A stretch of 62,672 nt of DNA from Acidobacteriota bacterium. Lineage in GTDB: Bacteria; Acidobacteriota; Terriglobia; Bryobacterales; Bryobacteraceae. The stretch covers positions 1 to 62,672 of the forward strand of contig VFZO01000007.1 in assembly GCA_016871155.1 (NCBI GenBank), written 5' to 3'. The notes under the pieces were generated by a model that saw only the letters and a program-made list of their open reading frames with translations, was not told the origin of the DNA and did no database searches. Position 1 is the stretch's first letter. Every line of letters starts with the position of its first letter. Positions 53,067-61,472 of the stretch are shown here, piece by piece. The position numbers were made by a program, and so were the translations under genes.

Positions 53067-53300
53067 GTGTCGCCAGATACCTACAGACAAATTAAGCTGC
53101 TATTCAATCAGACCATCGAGCTTCCCCCGGCGGAAAGAGAGGAGGCCCTGGCCCAGGTGGATCCATCGCTTCGGACCGAGATCGAGATCCTGATCGCTGA
53201 GGCCGAGACCGGCGAGCCGTTTTTGGACCAGCCCATCGTGAGCTGGGAGTTCCGCATGCGGACGCAGTTGGCGGCGATGCGGCATACTACCTCAAGGTGA
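53067..53300 (+). CDS. Stand-alone homolog of the kinase N-terminal segment
   Basis: A 77-residue protein. Its first half (SPDTYRQIKLLFNQTIELPP, AEREEALAQVDPSLRTEIEI) parallels residues 1-50 of the kinase that follows (TPERYSQVKSLFQLVLEQPA, EQRPAFLERACGADRDLYAQ). It therefore looks like a separately encoded copy of that module, with a different C-terminal tail. The GTG 53067 start and the GTGA overlap with the kinase imply coupled synthesis. A regulatory or decoy role is inferred; a decayed duplicate is the alternative. Confidence 0.6.
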   Translation: MSPDTYRQIKLLFNQTIELPPAEREEALAQVDPSLRTEIEILIAEAETGEPFLDQPIVSWEFRMRTQLAAMRHTTSR

Positions 53301-56071
53301 CTCCCGAGCGGTATAGCCAGGTAAAGAGCCTGTTTCAGTTGGTGCTGGAACAGCCCGCCGAGCAGCGGCCCGCGTTCCTGGAACGCGCCTGCGGCGCCGA
53401 CCGCGACCTGTACGCGCAGGTTCGGGAACTGTTAAAGGCGGACTACACCTCGCAGGATTTCCTCGAAAAACCAGCGATCACCCCGATCTCTAAGGTCCTG
53501 GACGAAGTGGCGGCCGAATCCGAGGAGCGAATGCCGGCCACAATCGGCCCCTACGCTCTGCAACGGGCCATCGGCAGCGGAGGCATGGGCGCCGTGTACC
53601 TGGGCCACCGGGCGGACCGCTCGTTCAACAAACAGGTGGCGATCAAGATCATCCGCAAAGGGATGGAGACGGACCGCATTTTGCAACGATTCAGGCGCGA
53701 ACGCCAGATCGTCGCGTCCCTGGACCACCCGAACATCGCCCGGCTGCTGGACGGAGGCGCCACCGCCGACGGGCGGCCCTACTTCGTCATGGAGTATGTC
53801 GACGGCATGCCCATCGACGTGTGGTGCGACCAGCGCCGCCTGCCGGTCGAAGCGCGTCTGAAGCTGTTCCTGCAGGTCTGCGACGCCATTCACTATGCCC
53901 ACCAGAATTTGATCATTCACCGCGACATTAAGCCGGGCAATATCCTGGTGCGCGCCGACGGCAGCGTGAAGCTGCTGGACTTCGGCATCGCCAAGCTGAT
54001 GAACCCGGACTTGGCCGTGGCGGCCAGCGAAAAGACCGCGACATCGATGCGGCTGATGACGCCGCAGTACGCGAGCCCCGAACAGGTGAAGGGCGAGAGC
54101 GTGACGACGGCCAGCGACGTCTACCTTCTGGGTATCGTGCTGTATGAGCTTCTCACCGGCCACCGGCCGTACGACGTGCGCGACGGCGGAACGATGGAGC
54201 TGATGCGGGCGGTCTCGCAGGGCGAGCCTCCCAAGCCGAGCGAGGCCGCGTTCCGGGTCAAGGAATCGCTGGAAATGGACGGCTCCCGCAAGGTGACGCG
54301 CAATATCAACACGGTGGCGTTCGCACGGAATATTGACGCCTCCAAGCTCGCCACGCGGCTGCAAGGAGACCTGGACGCGATCGCGCTTCGCGCGCTGCGG
54401 CGGGCGCCGCAAGAGCGCTACGAATCCGCCGCGCAGATGGCCGAGGATGTTCGCAATCATCTGGCGCGGCTGCCGGTCACGGCGCGCTCGCAATCGGCGG
54501 GGTATCGGTTCCGCCTGTTCCTGCGCCGCAACACGGGCATGGCCGCGGCGGCGACGGCGGCCATGGCCGCGCTGATTCTAGTGGCGGTCTTCGCGGTCTA
54601 TCAGGCCTCCCGGGCGCGCATCGAACGGCAGCGGGCGGAGGCCCGTTTTTCGGAAGTGCGGAAGATGTCGAACACGCTGCTGTTCGACGTGCAGGAGTCG
54701 CTGGCGCCCCTGGCGGGCACCACTCCTGCGCGCCGGTTGCTGGTACAAAAATCGCTTGAGTATTTAGGCAATTTAACGAAGGAGTCCGGCGACGACGAAA
54801 CGCTGCAGCGTGAGTTGGCCGCCGGCTATCTGCGCATCGGGCACTTGCAGGGCAATCCGAACTTCGCCAATCTAGGCGATACGGCGGGCGCGCTGCGAAG
54901 CTACAGGCAGGCCGAGGCGATGCAGGAACGGCTGCTCGCGGCCGGCGGAAAGAACGCGGCGCTGCGCAATGAGCTGGCCGGCACTCTGGAATCGTTGGCC
55001 GATATGCAGATGATCGCCGGCGACTCGGTGGCGGCGCTCGAAGCTTTGCGAAAAGCGGTGCGGTTCCGGGAAGAGGGTAGTGCCCCGGCGGACGTGCTTG
55101 CAGCCAGCCGGCACAATCTGGCCGTGGCGATGTCGTTGACGGGCGCCGGCGCCGAAGCCCGCACCCTGGCCGAGCAGGCGCATCGCGCCACGCTGGAACT
55201 TTCCGGTGCCGGCGCGCCGCGCCAACAGGCGCTGAGCCACGGGAAGCTGGCGGCCGTTCTGGACCGGGCCGGGGACCCCGCCGCGGCTATCCGTCATTTC
55301 CAAAGCGCCCTGGAAGCACATGAGCGCATGGCCGCGGCCGATCCGCTCAGCGCACGCGCCAAGCGGGACCTTTCGTTCGCGCTCGAGGACCTGGGCGACG
55401 CCACGCGGCGGGCCGGCGGCGACGCTTCGGCGCTGTACGGACGGGTACTGCGGCTCCGCCGCGAACTCGCCGTCACCGATCCGCAAAACGTCCAAGCCCG
55501 GCGGGATCTGGCCTACGCGCTGCTGAAACAGGGTGCGGCGGAGGATGCACTGGAGTCGTTCCGGCAACTGGCGGCGCTGGACGCCGGCAATGTTCTGGCC
55601 AGGCGGGACCTTGCGCTGGCGCACGAAAAACTAGGAAGCGCCCTGCTGCGAGCCTCGAAGCCGGCCGAGGCGATCGGCCAATTCCGTTCGATGCTCGCCG
55701 CGGCGCGCGAATGGGCGCAAAAGGACCCGGCCAGTCCGCTGGCCAGCCATATGATCGCTGTAGCCCAAATGAAGTTGGCCGATGCGCTGACCGGGTCCGG
55801 CGATCGCGCGACGGCGGTGGACAGCGCACGGGCGGCGATCACGGTGCTCGACACGCTATTGGGGAAAGAGAGCTCCAACCGGCTCTTCCGCAGAGACCGG
55901 GCGGTGGCGCAGTGGGTCCTGGGCCGCAGCCTGGGGGATTGCGCCGCGGCGCGTCCGGAGTTCATAAAAGCGAAGGCCCTCTTTGAGGAGTTGGCGAAGC
56001 AGGGCCGTCTATTCGGAGAGGATGCCGCGGCCGCGTCCAATATTGATGTGCAGCTGGAAGGCTGTAAGTAG
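53297..56071 (+). CDS. Membrane Ser/Thr protein kinase with TPR-like C-terminal domain
   Basis: A 924-residue Hanks-type kinase. Residues 1-60 are the helical segment common in these proteins. The kinase domain starts at about 84: Gly loop AIGSGGMGAVYLG, Lys117 in QVAIKIIRK, HRD at 208-210 (IIHRDIKPGNIL) and DFG at 228-230. One membrane helix lies at about 414-434 (TAAMAALILVAVFAVYQAS). The outer part of about 480 residues is a helical repeat array rich in Ala, Leu and Arg, matching TPR solenoids. It is expected to sense a periplasmic partner through the TPRs and phosphorylate cytosolic targets. The start is GTG 53297. Confidence 0.9.
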   Translation: MTPERYSQVKSLFQLVLEQPAEQRPAFLERACGADRDLYAQVRELLKADYTSQDFLEKPAITPISKVLDEVAAESEERMPATIGPYALQRAIGSGGMGAVYLGHRADRSFNKQVAIKIIRKGMETDRILQRFRRERQIVASLDHPNIARLLDGGATADGRPYFVMEYVDGMPIDVWCDQRRLPVEARLKLFLQVCDAIHYAHQNLIIHRDIKPGNILVRADGSVKLLDFGIAKLMNPDLAVAASEKTATSMRLMTPQYASPEQVKGESVTTASDVYLLGIVLYELLTGHRPYDVRDGGTMELMRAVSQGEPPKPSEAAFRVKESLEMDGSRKVTRNINTVAFARNIDASKLATRLQGDLDAIALRALRRAPQERYESAAQMAEDVRNHLARLPVTARSQSAGYRFRLFLRRNTGMAAAATAAMAALILVAVFAVYQASRARIERQRAEARFSEVRKMSNTLLFDVQESLAPLAGTTPARRLLVQKSLEYLGNLTKESGDDETLQRELAAGYLRIGHLQGNPNFANLGDTAGALRSYRQAEAMQERLLAAGGKNAALRNELAGTLESLADMQMIAGDSVAALEALRKAVRFREEGSAPADVLAASRHNLAVAMSLTGAGAEARTLAEQAHRATLELSGAGAPRQQALSHGKLAAVLDRAGDPAAAIRHFQSALEAHERMAAADPLSARAKRDLSFALEDLGDATRRAGGDASALYGRVLRLRRELAVTDPQNVQARRDLAYALLKQGAAEDALESFRQLAALDAGNVLARRDLALAHEKLGSALLRASKPAEAIGQFRSMLAAAREWAQKDPASPLASHMIAVAQMKLADALTGSGDRATAVDSARAAITVLDTLLGKESSNRLFRRDRAVAQWVLGRSLGDCAAARPEFIKAKALFEELAKQGRLFGEDAAAASNIDVQLEGCK

Positions 56072-56093
56072 ATCCGCCTAAACCAGAAAAATA

Positions 56094-56122
56094 TTACCCC
56101 TGTCGTGTAGGAGTACTATAGT
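56094..56122 (+). promoter_or_regulatory. Candidate promoter for the PEP-CTERM gene
   Basis: TTACCC (56094-56099) and TATAGT (56117-56122) are separated by 17 nt; the -10 has five of six consensus matches and the -35 three. A transcript starting about 7 nt later would make the first ATG (56130) almost leaderless, which favours translation from ATG 56142. Confidence 0.35.
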
Positions 56123-56141
56123 TCTGCCGATGTACGTACAA

Positions 56142-57134
56142 ATGCAAACCCCGTTTGTCGGAGCGGCCGCGCTCGCATTGTGTTCCTCGGTAGCTGCGTT
56201 GGCGATGCCTATCACCACGCCGCCGGGATTGAATCCGGGAGACACTTATCGATTAATGTTTGTTACGTCCGCTGCTCTTCCAGTTTCGAACTGGTCGATC
56301 GTTGAGCTAAACAACTTTGTTCTGGCCGCCGCAAACGCTTCGTCGTCCCTTGCGGCACTCGGAACCACCTGGACGGTGGTCGCACGGACTGTAAATACAA
56401 GTGAATTCGACAATTTGGGAGGCCCCGGCGATGCCGCGGTCTACAATTTGGGCGGAGATCAGGTGCAGACCAGCCTGCTTTCGCTCTTAACAACACTGAA
56501 CGTGGTTAATCCTCTTGTTTACAATGAGTTGGGTGGTGTGAACTCCTCGCCGCTGGTAATGACGGGGATTGGATCCTGCTGTGCCATTGCCGGCCCAATC
56601 GGGTCGGCAAATCCGTGGCTCGGAAATACGACACTCTCCGGTATTCGTTGGGCGCACGTATCCGAGTTGAGCGCAAATGGCGCGTACCCCGTGTATGGAA
56701 TCTCCGGCGTCATCACTGTCCCGGCTGCGCATGGCAGCAACACTGGTGGTGGATCGGGAGGTACGACTGGGACCGGTGGAACTAGTGGTACAGGAGGTAC
56801 TGGTGGAGCCGGTGGCTCGAGCGAAACTGGCGGCGGATCCGGTGGGACAAGTGGAACTGGCGGGACCGGTGGCACAGGCGGATCAGGCGGCTCAGGCGGA
56901 ACAGGCGGCTCTAGTGGAACGGGCGGGTCCGGAGGAAGCGGAGGAAACGGTGGGACCGGCGGAACAGGCGGCTCTGGTGGAACGGGCGGATCCGGCGGAA
57001 GCGGCGGAACCGGTGGGACTGATCCCGGCCCGGGAAATCTGGGCGCGACCACCGAAACCCCCGAACCGGGCACGATTCTGCTGATGGGCGCGGGCCTCGC
57101 CGCTCTGGCCTGGCACAAACGGCGCGAGGCTTAG
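56142..57134 (+). CDS. PEP-CTERM-sorted surface protein with Gly-rich repeat region
   Basis: A 330-residue exported protein. The signal peptide is MQTPFVGAAALALCSSVAAL. An N-terminal domain of about 180 residues follows (PGLNPGDTYRLMFVTSAALP, NWSIVELNNFVLAAANASSS, GISGVITV), seen in other PEP-CTERM proteins. Residues about 201-292 are a low-complexity Gly/Ser/Thr array. The C terminus is a PEP-CTERM sorting signal: TPEPGTILLMGAG, a hydrophobic helix, and HKRREA. An exosortase (not in the window) should process it to the cell surface or exopolysaccharide. ATG 56130 is an alternative start. Confidence 0.85.
   Translation: MQTPFVGAAALALCSSVAALAMPITTPPGLNPGDTYRLMFVTSAALPVSNWSIVELNNFVLAAANASSSLAALGTTWTVVARTVNTSEFDNLGGPGDAAVYNLGGDQVQTSLLSLLTTLNVVNPLVYNELGGVNSSPLVMTGIGSCCAIAGPIGSANPWLGNTTLSGIRWAHVSELSANGAYPVYGISGVITVPAAHGSNTGGGSGGTTGTGGTSGTGGTGGAGGSSETGGGSGGTSGTGGTGGTGGSGGSGGTGGSSGTGGSGGSGGNGGTGGTGGSGGTGGSGGSGGTGGTDPGPGNLGATTETPEPGTILLMGAGLAALAWHKRREA
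56742..57019 (+). repeat. Tandem short-period repeat coding Gly-Gly-(Thr/Ser) triplets
   Basis: About 280 bp of degenerate 9-bp units (GGCGGAACA, GGCGGCTCA, GGTGGGACC and variants) inside the PEP-CTERM gene. All units keep frame, so the protein shows GGT, GGS and SGG in nearly every position. Length changes in multiples of 9 nt would not shift the frame, so the array is a likely site of size variation between strains. Confidence 0.85.
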
Positions 57135-57183
57135 AAAACTGGGCGCAAACACGGGTTCTTGTTAGAATCGTTAGACGCCCCGC

Positions 57184-60100
57184 ATGTATACGCAAGCTCC
57201 GAAAGTACCTGATTTTCCAGCGCTTGAGCGCGAAGTTCTCGCCTTCTGGCGGGAGAAGCGCGTATTCGACAAGCTGCGGGCGCAGAATGCTGGCCGGGAG
57301 CGCTTTTCGTTTCTGGACGGACCTATCACCGCGAACAATCCGATGGGCGTCCATCACGCCTGGGGACGGACGCTCAAAGACATTTACCAGCGGTACAACG
57401 CGATGTGCGGCCGGGAACTGCGCTACCAAAACGGCTTCGATTGCCAGGGCCTCTGGGTGGAGGTGGAAGTCGAAAAGAGCATGGGTCTCGGCACGAAACG
57501 CGACATTCGCGATTTCGGCATCGAGAAGTTCGTCCAGGCCTGCAAGGAGCGTGTGCTGACCTTCGCGGCCAAGCAGACCGAGCAGTCCGTGCGGCTCGGG
57601 TATTGGTGCGAATGGGACGATCCTGAGGTGCTCCGCGAATTGCAGGCGGCACTGGCCGCCGGCGATCGCGTTGTGACCTGCACCCTGCCCTCCGGCAAGG
57701 TGGAGACGGCGCGGGCCAGCGAGATCGTCCGGAAACTTGGTTCGCCGGAGTACGGCGGGAGCTACTTTACATTCTCCGACGAGAACAACTACACCATCTG
57801 GTCGATGCTCAAGAAGTGTCACACCGAAGGGTTCATCTACCGCGGCCACGACGTAATGCCGTGGTGCGGACGCTGCGGGACCGGCCTATCGCAGATGGAG
57901 GTCGCCGAGGGCCGTAAGATCACGGCTCACACTTCAGTCTTTGTCCGGTTTCCAATTCGGGGTCAGGACAAAAAGGCACTCCTGGTCTGGACCACTACGC
58001 CGTGGACGTTGACCTCAAACGTAGGCGTGGCGGTCAATCCGTCGATGACGTACCTGGAAGTCAGACACAACGAGTGGTCGTACTTCGTGGGCAAGGGGAA
58101 TTTCGAGCGCGACCGCGTGCAGGACCTGCAAGTGGAAGGCAAGCACGAAACCCACAAACTGCCTTCGATCCGCACGATTCTCAAGGGCACCGGCACCGTG
58201 GAGATCGTTCGCGAACTGCCGGGTTCGGAGCTGATCGGACTGACCTATGACGGTCCGTTCGACGAACTGGACGCGCAGAACCGCCCCAACGGCGTTTTTC
58301 CGTACGGCGAACACGGCGGCGGCCTGTCCGCCCGCCAGGCGCATCGTGTGATCGGCTGGGATGAGGTCAGCGAGTTCGAGGGCGCCGGCCTGGTCCACAT
58401 CGCGCCGGGTTGCGGCGCCGAGGACCAGGAGCTGGGCAAGCACGAGAACCTTCCGTTCATCGCGCCGCTCGACGAAGCAGCGGTCTTTACCTCCGAGTTC
58501 GGCCCTTTCACGGGGAAACGGGCCAGCGACGTGGCCGATGAAGTCGTGGCGGCGCTGAAGGCAACCGGCTTTCTGGTGGCTCGCGAAAAATATCCGCACG
58601 TCTACCCGCACTGCTGGCGCTGCAAAGAGGAATTGGTCTTCCGGCCCGTCGACGAGTGGTTCATTCGGATGGACTGGCGCGACCGCATCCAGCGCGCGGT
58701 GCCCACCGCACGCTGGATTCCCAGCGAGGGCGAGGCGCGCGAGCAGGATTGGCTCAAGAACATGGGCGACTGGATGATCTCGAAGAAACGCTTCTGGGGC
58801 TTGGCCCTGCCCATCTGGGTTTGCGAGGGGTGCGACGAGTTCACCGTGATCGGCGGACGCGAGGAGTTGCGGGAAAAAGCGACGGAGGGCTGGGATGTAT
58901 TTGAGGGCAACTCGCCGCATCGCCCTTACATTGACGCTGTAAAAATCGCCTGTCCCAAATGCGGCGCCACGGCCCATCGCATCGAGGATGTGGGCAATCC
59001 GTGGCTGGACGCGGGTGTGGTCTCCTTTTCCACCCTGCGATTCCGGACGGACCGTGAATATTGGGAGAAGTGGTATCCGGCGGACCTCGTACTGGAGAGT
59101 TTTCCCGGCCAATTCCGTAATTGGTTCTATTCCCTGCTGGCCATGGCCGCGATGCTCGACGGGCGCGCGCCGTTCAAGGCACTGCTGGGCCACGCGCTGG
59201 TGCGCGACGCGCGCGGCGAGGAGATGCACAAATCGAAAGGCAACTCTATCGCCTTCGACGAAGCGGCCGAAGTGCTCGGCGCCGAAGTGATGCGCTATCT
59301 CTACGCCGCGCAGAAGACGGCGCAGAACCTGAACTTCCCCGACCTGAAAAGCACCGGCGCGGCCGGCAGCGGCATCGACGGCGAAACGCGCCGGAAACTG
59401 CTGACCTTTTGGAACTGCTATTCCTTCTTTCTCCTGTACGCCGAGACGGAGAAGTGGAAGCCGGCGGGCGAATACTCGCCGGGATCGAACGAACTGGACC
59501 GTTGGGTCGTCAGCCGGCTGCAACGGTTCATCGGAACCGCGCATGCCGCGCTGCAGGCCTACGAGCACTACCGGGTCGTCGAAGGCTTTCAGGAGTTCAC
59601 CGAGGAGTTTTCGAACTGGTACCTGCGCCGGTCGCGGCGGCGGTTCTGGGAGAATGACAACGACGCGTTCGCGACGCTTTATCACGTGCTGCTCACCGTC
59701 TGCCAGTTAATGGCACCAGTGTTGCCGTTCCTTACCGAGCACATGTACCAGAACTTGGTGCGCGCCGTCGATCCGGCCGCTCCGGAGTCGATTCACCTGA
59801 CGCGCTACCCCGCCGCACGCGCCGAGTGGCTGGACGATAGTCTTGAGACCGCCATCGAGACAGTGGTCCGGATCAAAAATCTGGCCCTCAATGCGCGGAC
59901 GCTGGGAAAGCAAAAGATCCGCCAGCCGCTGGACGCCCTGTACGTCCGCCCGCGCAACGGCGCCGAGCGGGCCGTGCTGGCGGATGCCAACTACGCCGCC
60001 CAAGTGTTAGAGGAGGCCAACATCAAGCGTCTGGTGTTGATCGACGACGAACTGGCGCTGGTGAAAGCGACTCTGGCTCCGGACGCCAAGAAGGTGGGTC

Positions 60101-60558
60101 CCAAGGCCGGAAAGAATCTCAAAGCCATGGCCGCGGACCTGGCGGCCATGGACCCGCGCCCGATTCTCAAGGGCGAGGGCGTTACTCTGTACGACGTGGC
60201 GTTGACCAACGAGGAGATCGTAGTGAAGTATGAGCATCCGACGCTGGTCTCCACGGCCGAGGGCGGAACGTTTGTGGCCCTGGAGACACACTTGACGCCG
60301 GAACTGGTTGACGAAGGGATCGCCCGCGACTTCAACCGGTTGGTGCAGGACCAGCGGAAGGCGAAGGACTATGACGTATCCCAGCGGATTACGATCCGGT
60401 ATCGGGCTTCGGCGAACGTCGCCCGCGCCCTGGCCGCGCACGAGGAGTTTCTGAAAAACGAACTGCTGGCGGTGGAGTTGACCCAGGGCGATGCGGCGGA
60501 CGGCGCGAAACTGAACCTGGCCGGCGAAGAGATCTTCGTAACAACTTCGATAGTCTAA
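57184..60558 (+). CDS. ileS: Isoleucyl-tRNA synthetase, type 2-like, with altered GXHH signature
   Basis: A 1124-residue class I synthetase. The class signature aligned to HXGH reads G55-V56-H57-H58 inside NNPMGVHHAWGRTLKDI, so first and third residues are swapped. The second signature is MHKSK at 681-685. The editing domain is present (VWTTTPWTLTSNVGVAV and HIAPGCGAEDQELGKH). Zinc-type Cys pairs occur at WCGRCG, HCWRCK, CEGC and CPKC. An insertion of about 45 residues follows WCEWDD near residue 146. A short gap of 49 nt precedes ATG 57184, with a TAGAAT possible -10 at 57163-57168. It charges tRNA-Ile; the swapped motif has been linked to strong mupirocin insensitivity in type 2 enzymes. 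Confidence 0.92.
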   Translation: MYTQAPKVPDFPALEREVLAFWREKRVFDKLRAQNAGRERFSFLDGPITANNPMGVHHAWGRTLKDIYQRYNAMCGRELRYQNGFDCQGLWVEVEVEKSMGLGTKRDIRDFGIEKFVQACKERVLTFAAKQTEQSVRLGYWCEWDDPEVLRELQAALAAGDRVVTCTLPSGKVETARASEIVRKLGSPEYGGSYFTFSDENNYTIWSMLKKCHTEGFIYRGHDVMPWCGRCGTGLSQMEVAEGRKITAHTSVFVRFPIRGQDKKALLVWTTTPWTLTSNVGVAVNPSMTYLEVRHNEWSYFVGKGNFERDRVQDLQVEGKHETHKLPSIRTILKGTGTVEIVRELPGSELIGLTYDGPFDELDAQNRPNGVFPYGEHGGGLSARQAHRVIGWDEVSEFEGAGLVHIAPGCGAEDQELGKHENLPFIAPLDEAAVFTSEFGPFTGKRASDVADEVVAALKATGFLVAREKYPHVYPHCWRCKEELVFRPVDEWFIRMDWRDRIQRAVPTARWIPSEGEAREQDWLKNMGDWMISKKRFWGLALPIWVCEGCDEFTVIGGREELREKATEGWDVFEGNSPHRPYIDAVKIACPKCGATAHRIEDVGNPWLDAGVVSFSTLRFRTDREYWEKWYPADLVLESFPGQFRNWFYSLLAMAAMLDGRAPFKALLGHALVRDARGEEMHKSKGNSIAFDEAAEVLGAEVMRYLYAAQKTAQNLNFPDLKSTGAAGSGIDGETRRKLLTFWNCYSFFLLYAETEKWKPAGEYSPGSNELDRWVVSRLQRFIGTAHAALQAYEHYRVVEGFQEFTEEFSNWYLRRSRRRFWENDNDAFATLYHVLLTVCQLMAPVLPFLTEHMYQNLVRAVDPAAPESIHLTRYPAARAEWLDDSLETAIETVVRIKNLALNARTLGKQKIRQPLDALYVRPRNGAERAVLADANYAAQVLEEANIKRLVLIDDELALVKATLAPDAKKVGPKAGKNLKAMAADLAAMDPRPILKGEGVTLYDVALTNEEIVVKYEHPTLVSTAEGGTFVALETHLTPELVDEGIARDFNRLVQDQRKAKDYDVSQRITIRYRASANVARALAAHEEFLKNELLAVELTQGDAADGAKLNLAGEEIFVTTSIV

Positions 60559-60600
60559 GGAACGATTCAAGGCGCTGGCGCGTTTTGCCGGATAGACGCC

Positions 60601-61461
60601 ATGCGGATCGCGCTCCTCTTCACACTCGCTCTACTGCCCGCCGAGGACGCCCAATCCATAATGGCGAAGGCCGCCGCAAACATGGAGAGCGGCGCCGAAG
60701 CCCGGCGCAACTACGTCTACCAGCAGAAGGTGTTCGCCCGCCTGCTGCGAACCGACGGCCAGGTGGCGCGCCAGGAGCGGCGGGTGTACTCGGCGGTTCC
60801 AGGCAAGGATCGGACCGCGAAGGAATTGGTGAGCCTGGACGGCGAGTATCACAAGAACAAGAACGAGGTGATCCGCTATACCGGCCCGGAGTTCGAAAAG
60901 GGTGGCGTGGACGTGGACGGCGCTCTTGTCGAGAGCTTGATGCGCGATTTCGTCGAGAACAAAAAGTCGCGTGACGGCATTCCTCATTCCCTGTTCCCCT
61001 TCCGCGTCGCGGATCTGCCCTACTACCAGTTCCAGTGGCTGGGCGAAGGCCAGCACCAGGGTCGGCGAGTCCTTCGCATCGGCTTCTCGCCGAACAAGAA
61101 GACGAAATGCAAGAACGACGAGCACTCCGATTGCCCAATGCCCTGGAAGGGCGAAGCGTTGATCGACGCCGAGGAGTATCAGCCGGTACGGATCGCGACG
61201 GACCTGGACTTCAAGATGCCTTGGGGTGTACGTTTCTTTCTGGGAACAAACCTTCGTCAGACGGGATTTTCGGTTACCTATACACGTGTGGCGGAAAACG
61301 TCTGGTTCCCCTTCACGTACGGCTCCGAGTTCCGGCTCGACGTCCTGTTCGGGTACAAGCGAGTGGTCACGCTGGCCTTGGATTCGAGCGACTTTAAGCG
61401 GACGGAAACCGGAACCACCATCCGGTACGAAGGGGTCGAGCCGCCCGCTACGTTACAATAG
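60601..61461 (+). CDS. Secreted protein of unknown function
   Basis: A 286-residue protein with a short signal peptide (MRIALLFTLALLPAEDA). The first part is helical and basic, and the second is beta-rich (ADLPYYQFQWLGEGQHQGRR, DAEEYQPVRIATDLDFKMPW, GFSVTYTRVAENVWFPFTYG). The overall pattern recalls LolA-like or DUF4292-type periplasmic proteins, but I see no diagnostic motif. A Cys pair (KCKNDEHSDC) could form a disulfide. It lies between ileS and accA with modest spacing, so it may have its own expression. Confidence 0.65.
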   Translation: MRIALLFTLALLPAEDAQSIMAKAAANMESGAEARRNYVYQQKVFARLLRTDGQVARQERRVYSAVPGKDRTAKELVSLDGEYHKNKNEVIRYTGPEFEKGGVDVDGALVESLMRDFVENKKSRDGIPHSLFPFRVADLPYYQFQWLGEGQHQGRRVLRIGFSPNKKTKCKNDEHSDCPMPWKGEALIDAEEYQPVRIATDLDFKMPWGVRFFLGTNLRQTGFSVTYTRVAENVWFPFTYGSEFRLDVLFGYKRVVTLALDSSDFKRTETGTTIRYEGVEPPATLQ

Positions 61462-61472
61462 TAGCGTTGCCC

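Noticed and set aside
56742-57019. Repeat array as a CRISPR
   Set aside because: The units are 9 bp, contiguous, without spacers, and keep a Gly-rich frame; this is coding repeat DNA.
57622-57759. IleRS insertion as an intein
   Set aside because: It is only about 45 residues and has no N-terminal Cys/Ser block, no homing domain and no C-terminal His-Asn pair, so it cannot be a self-splicing intein.
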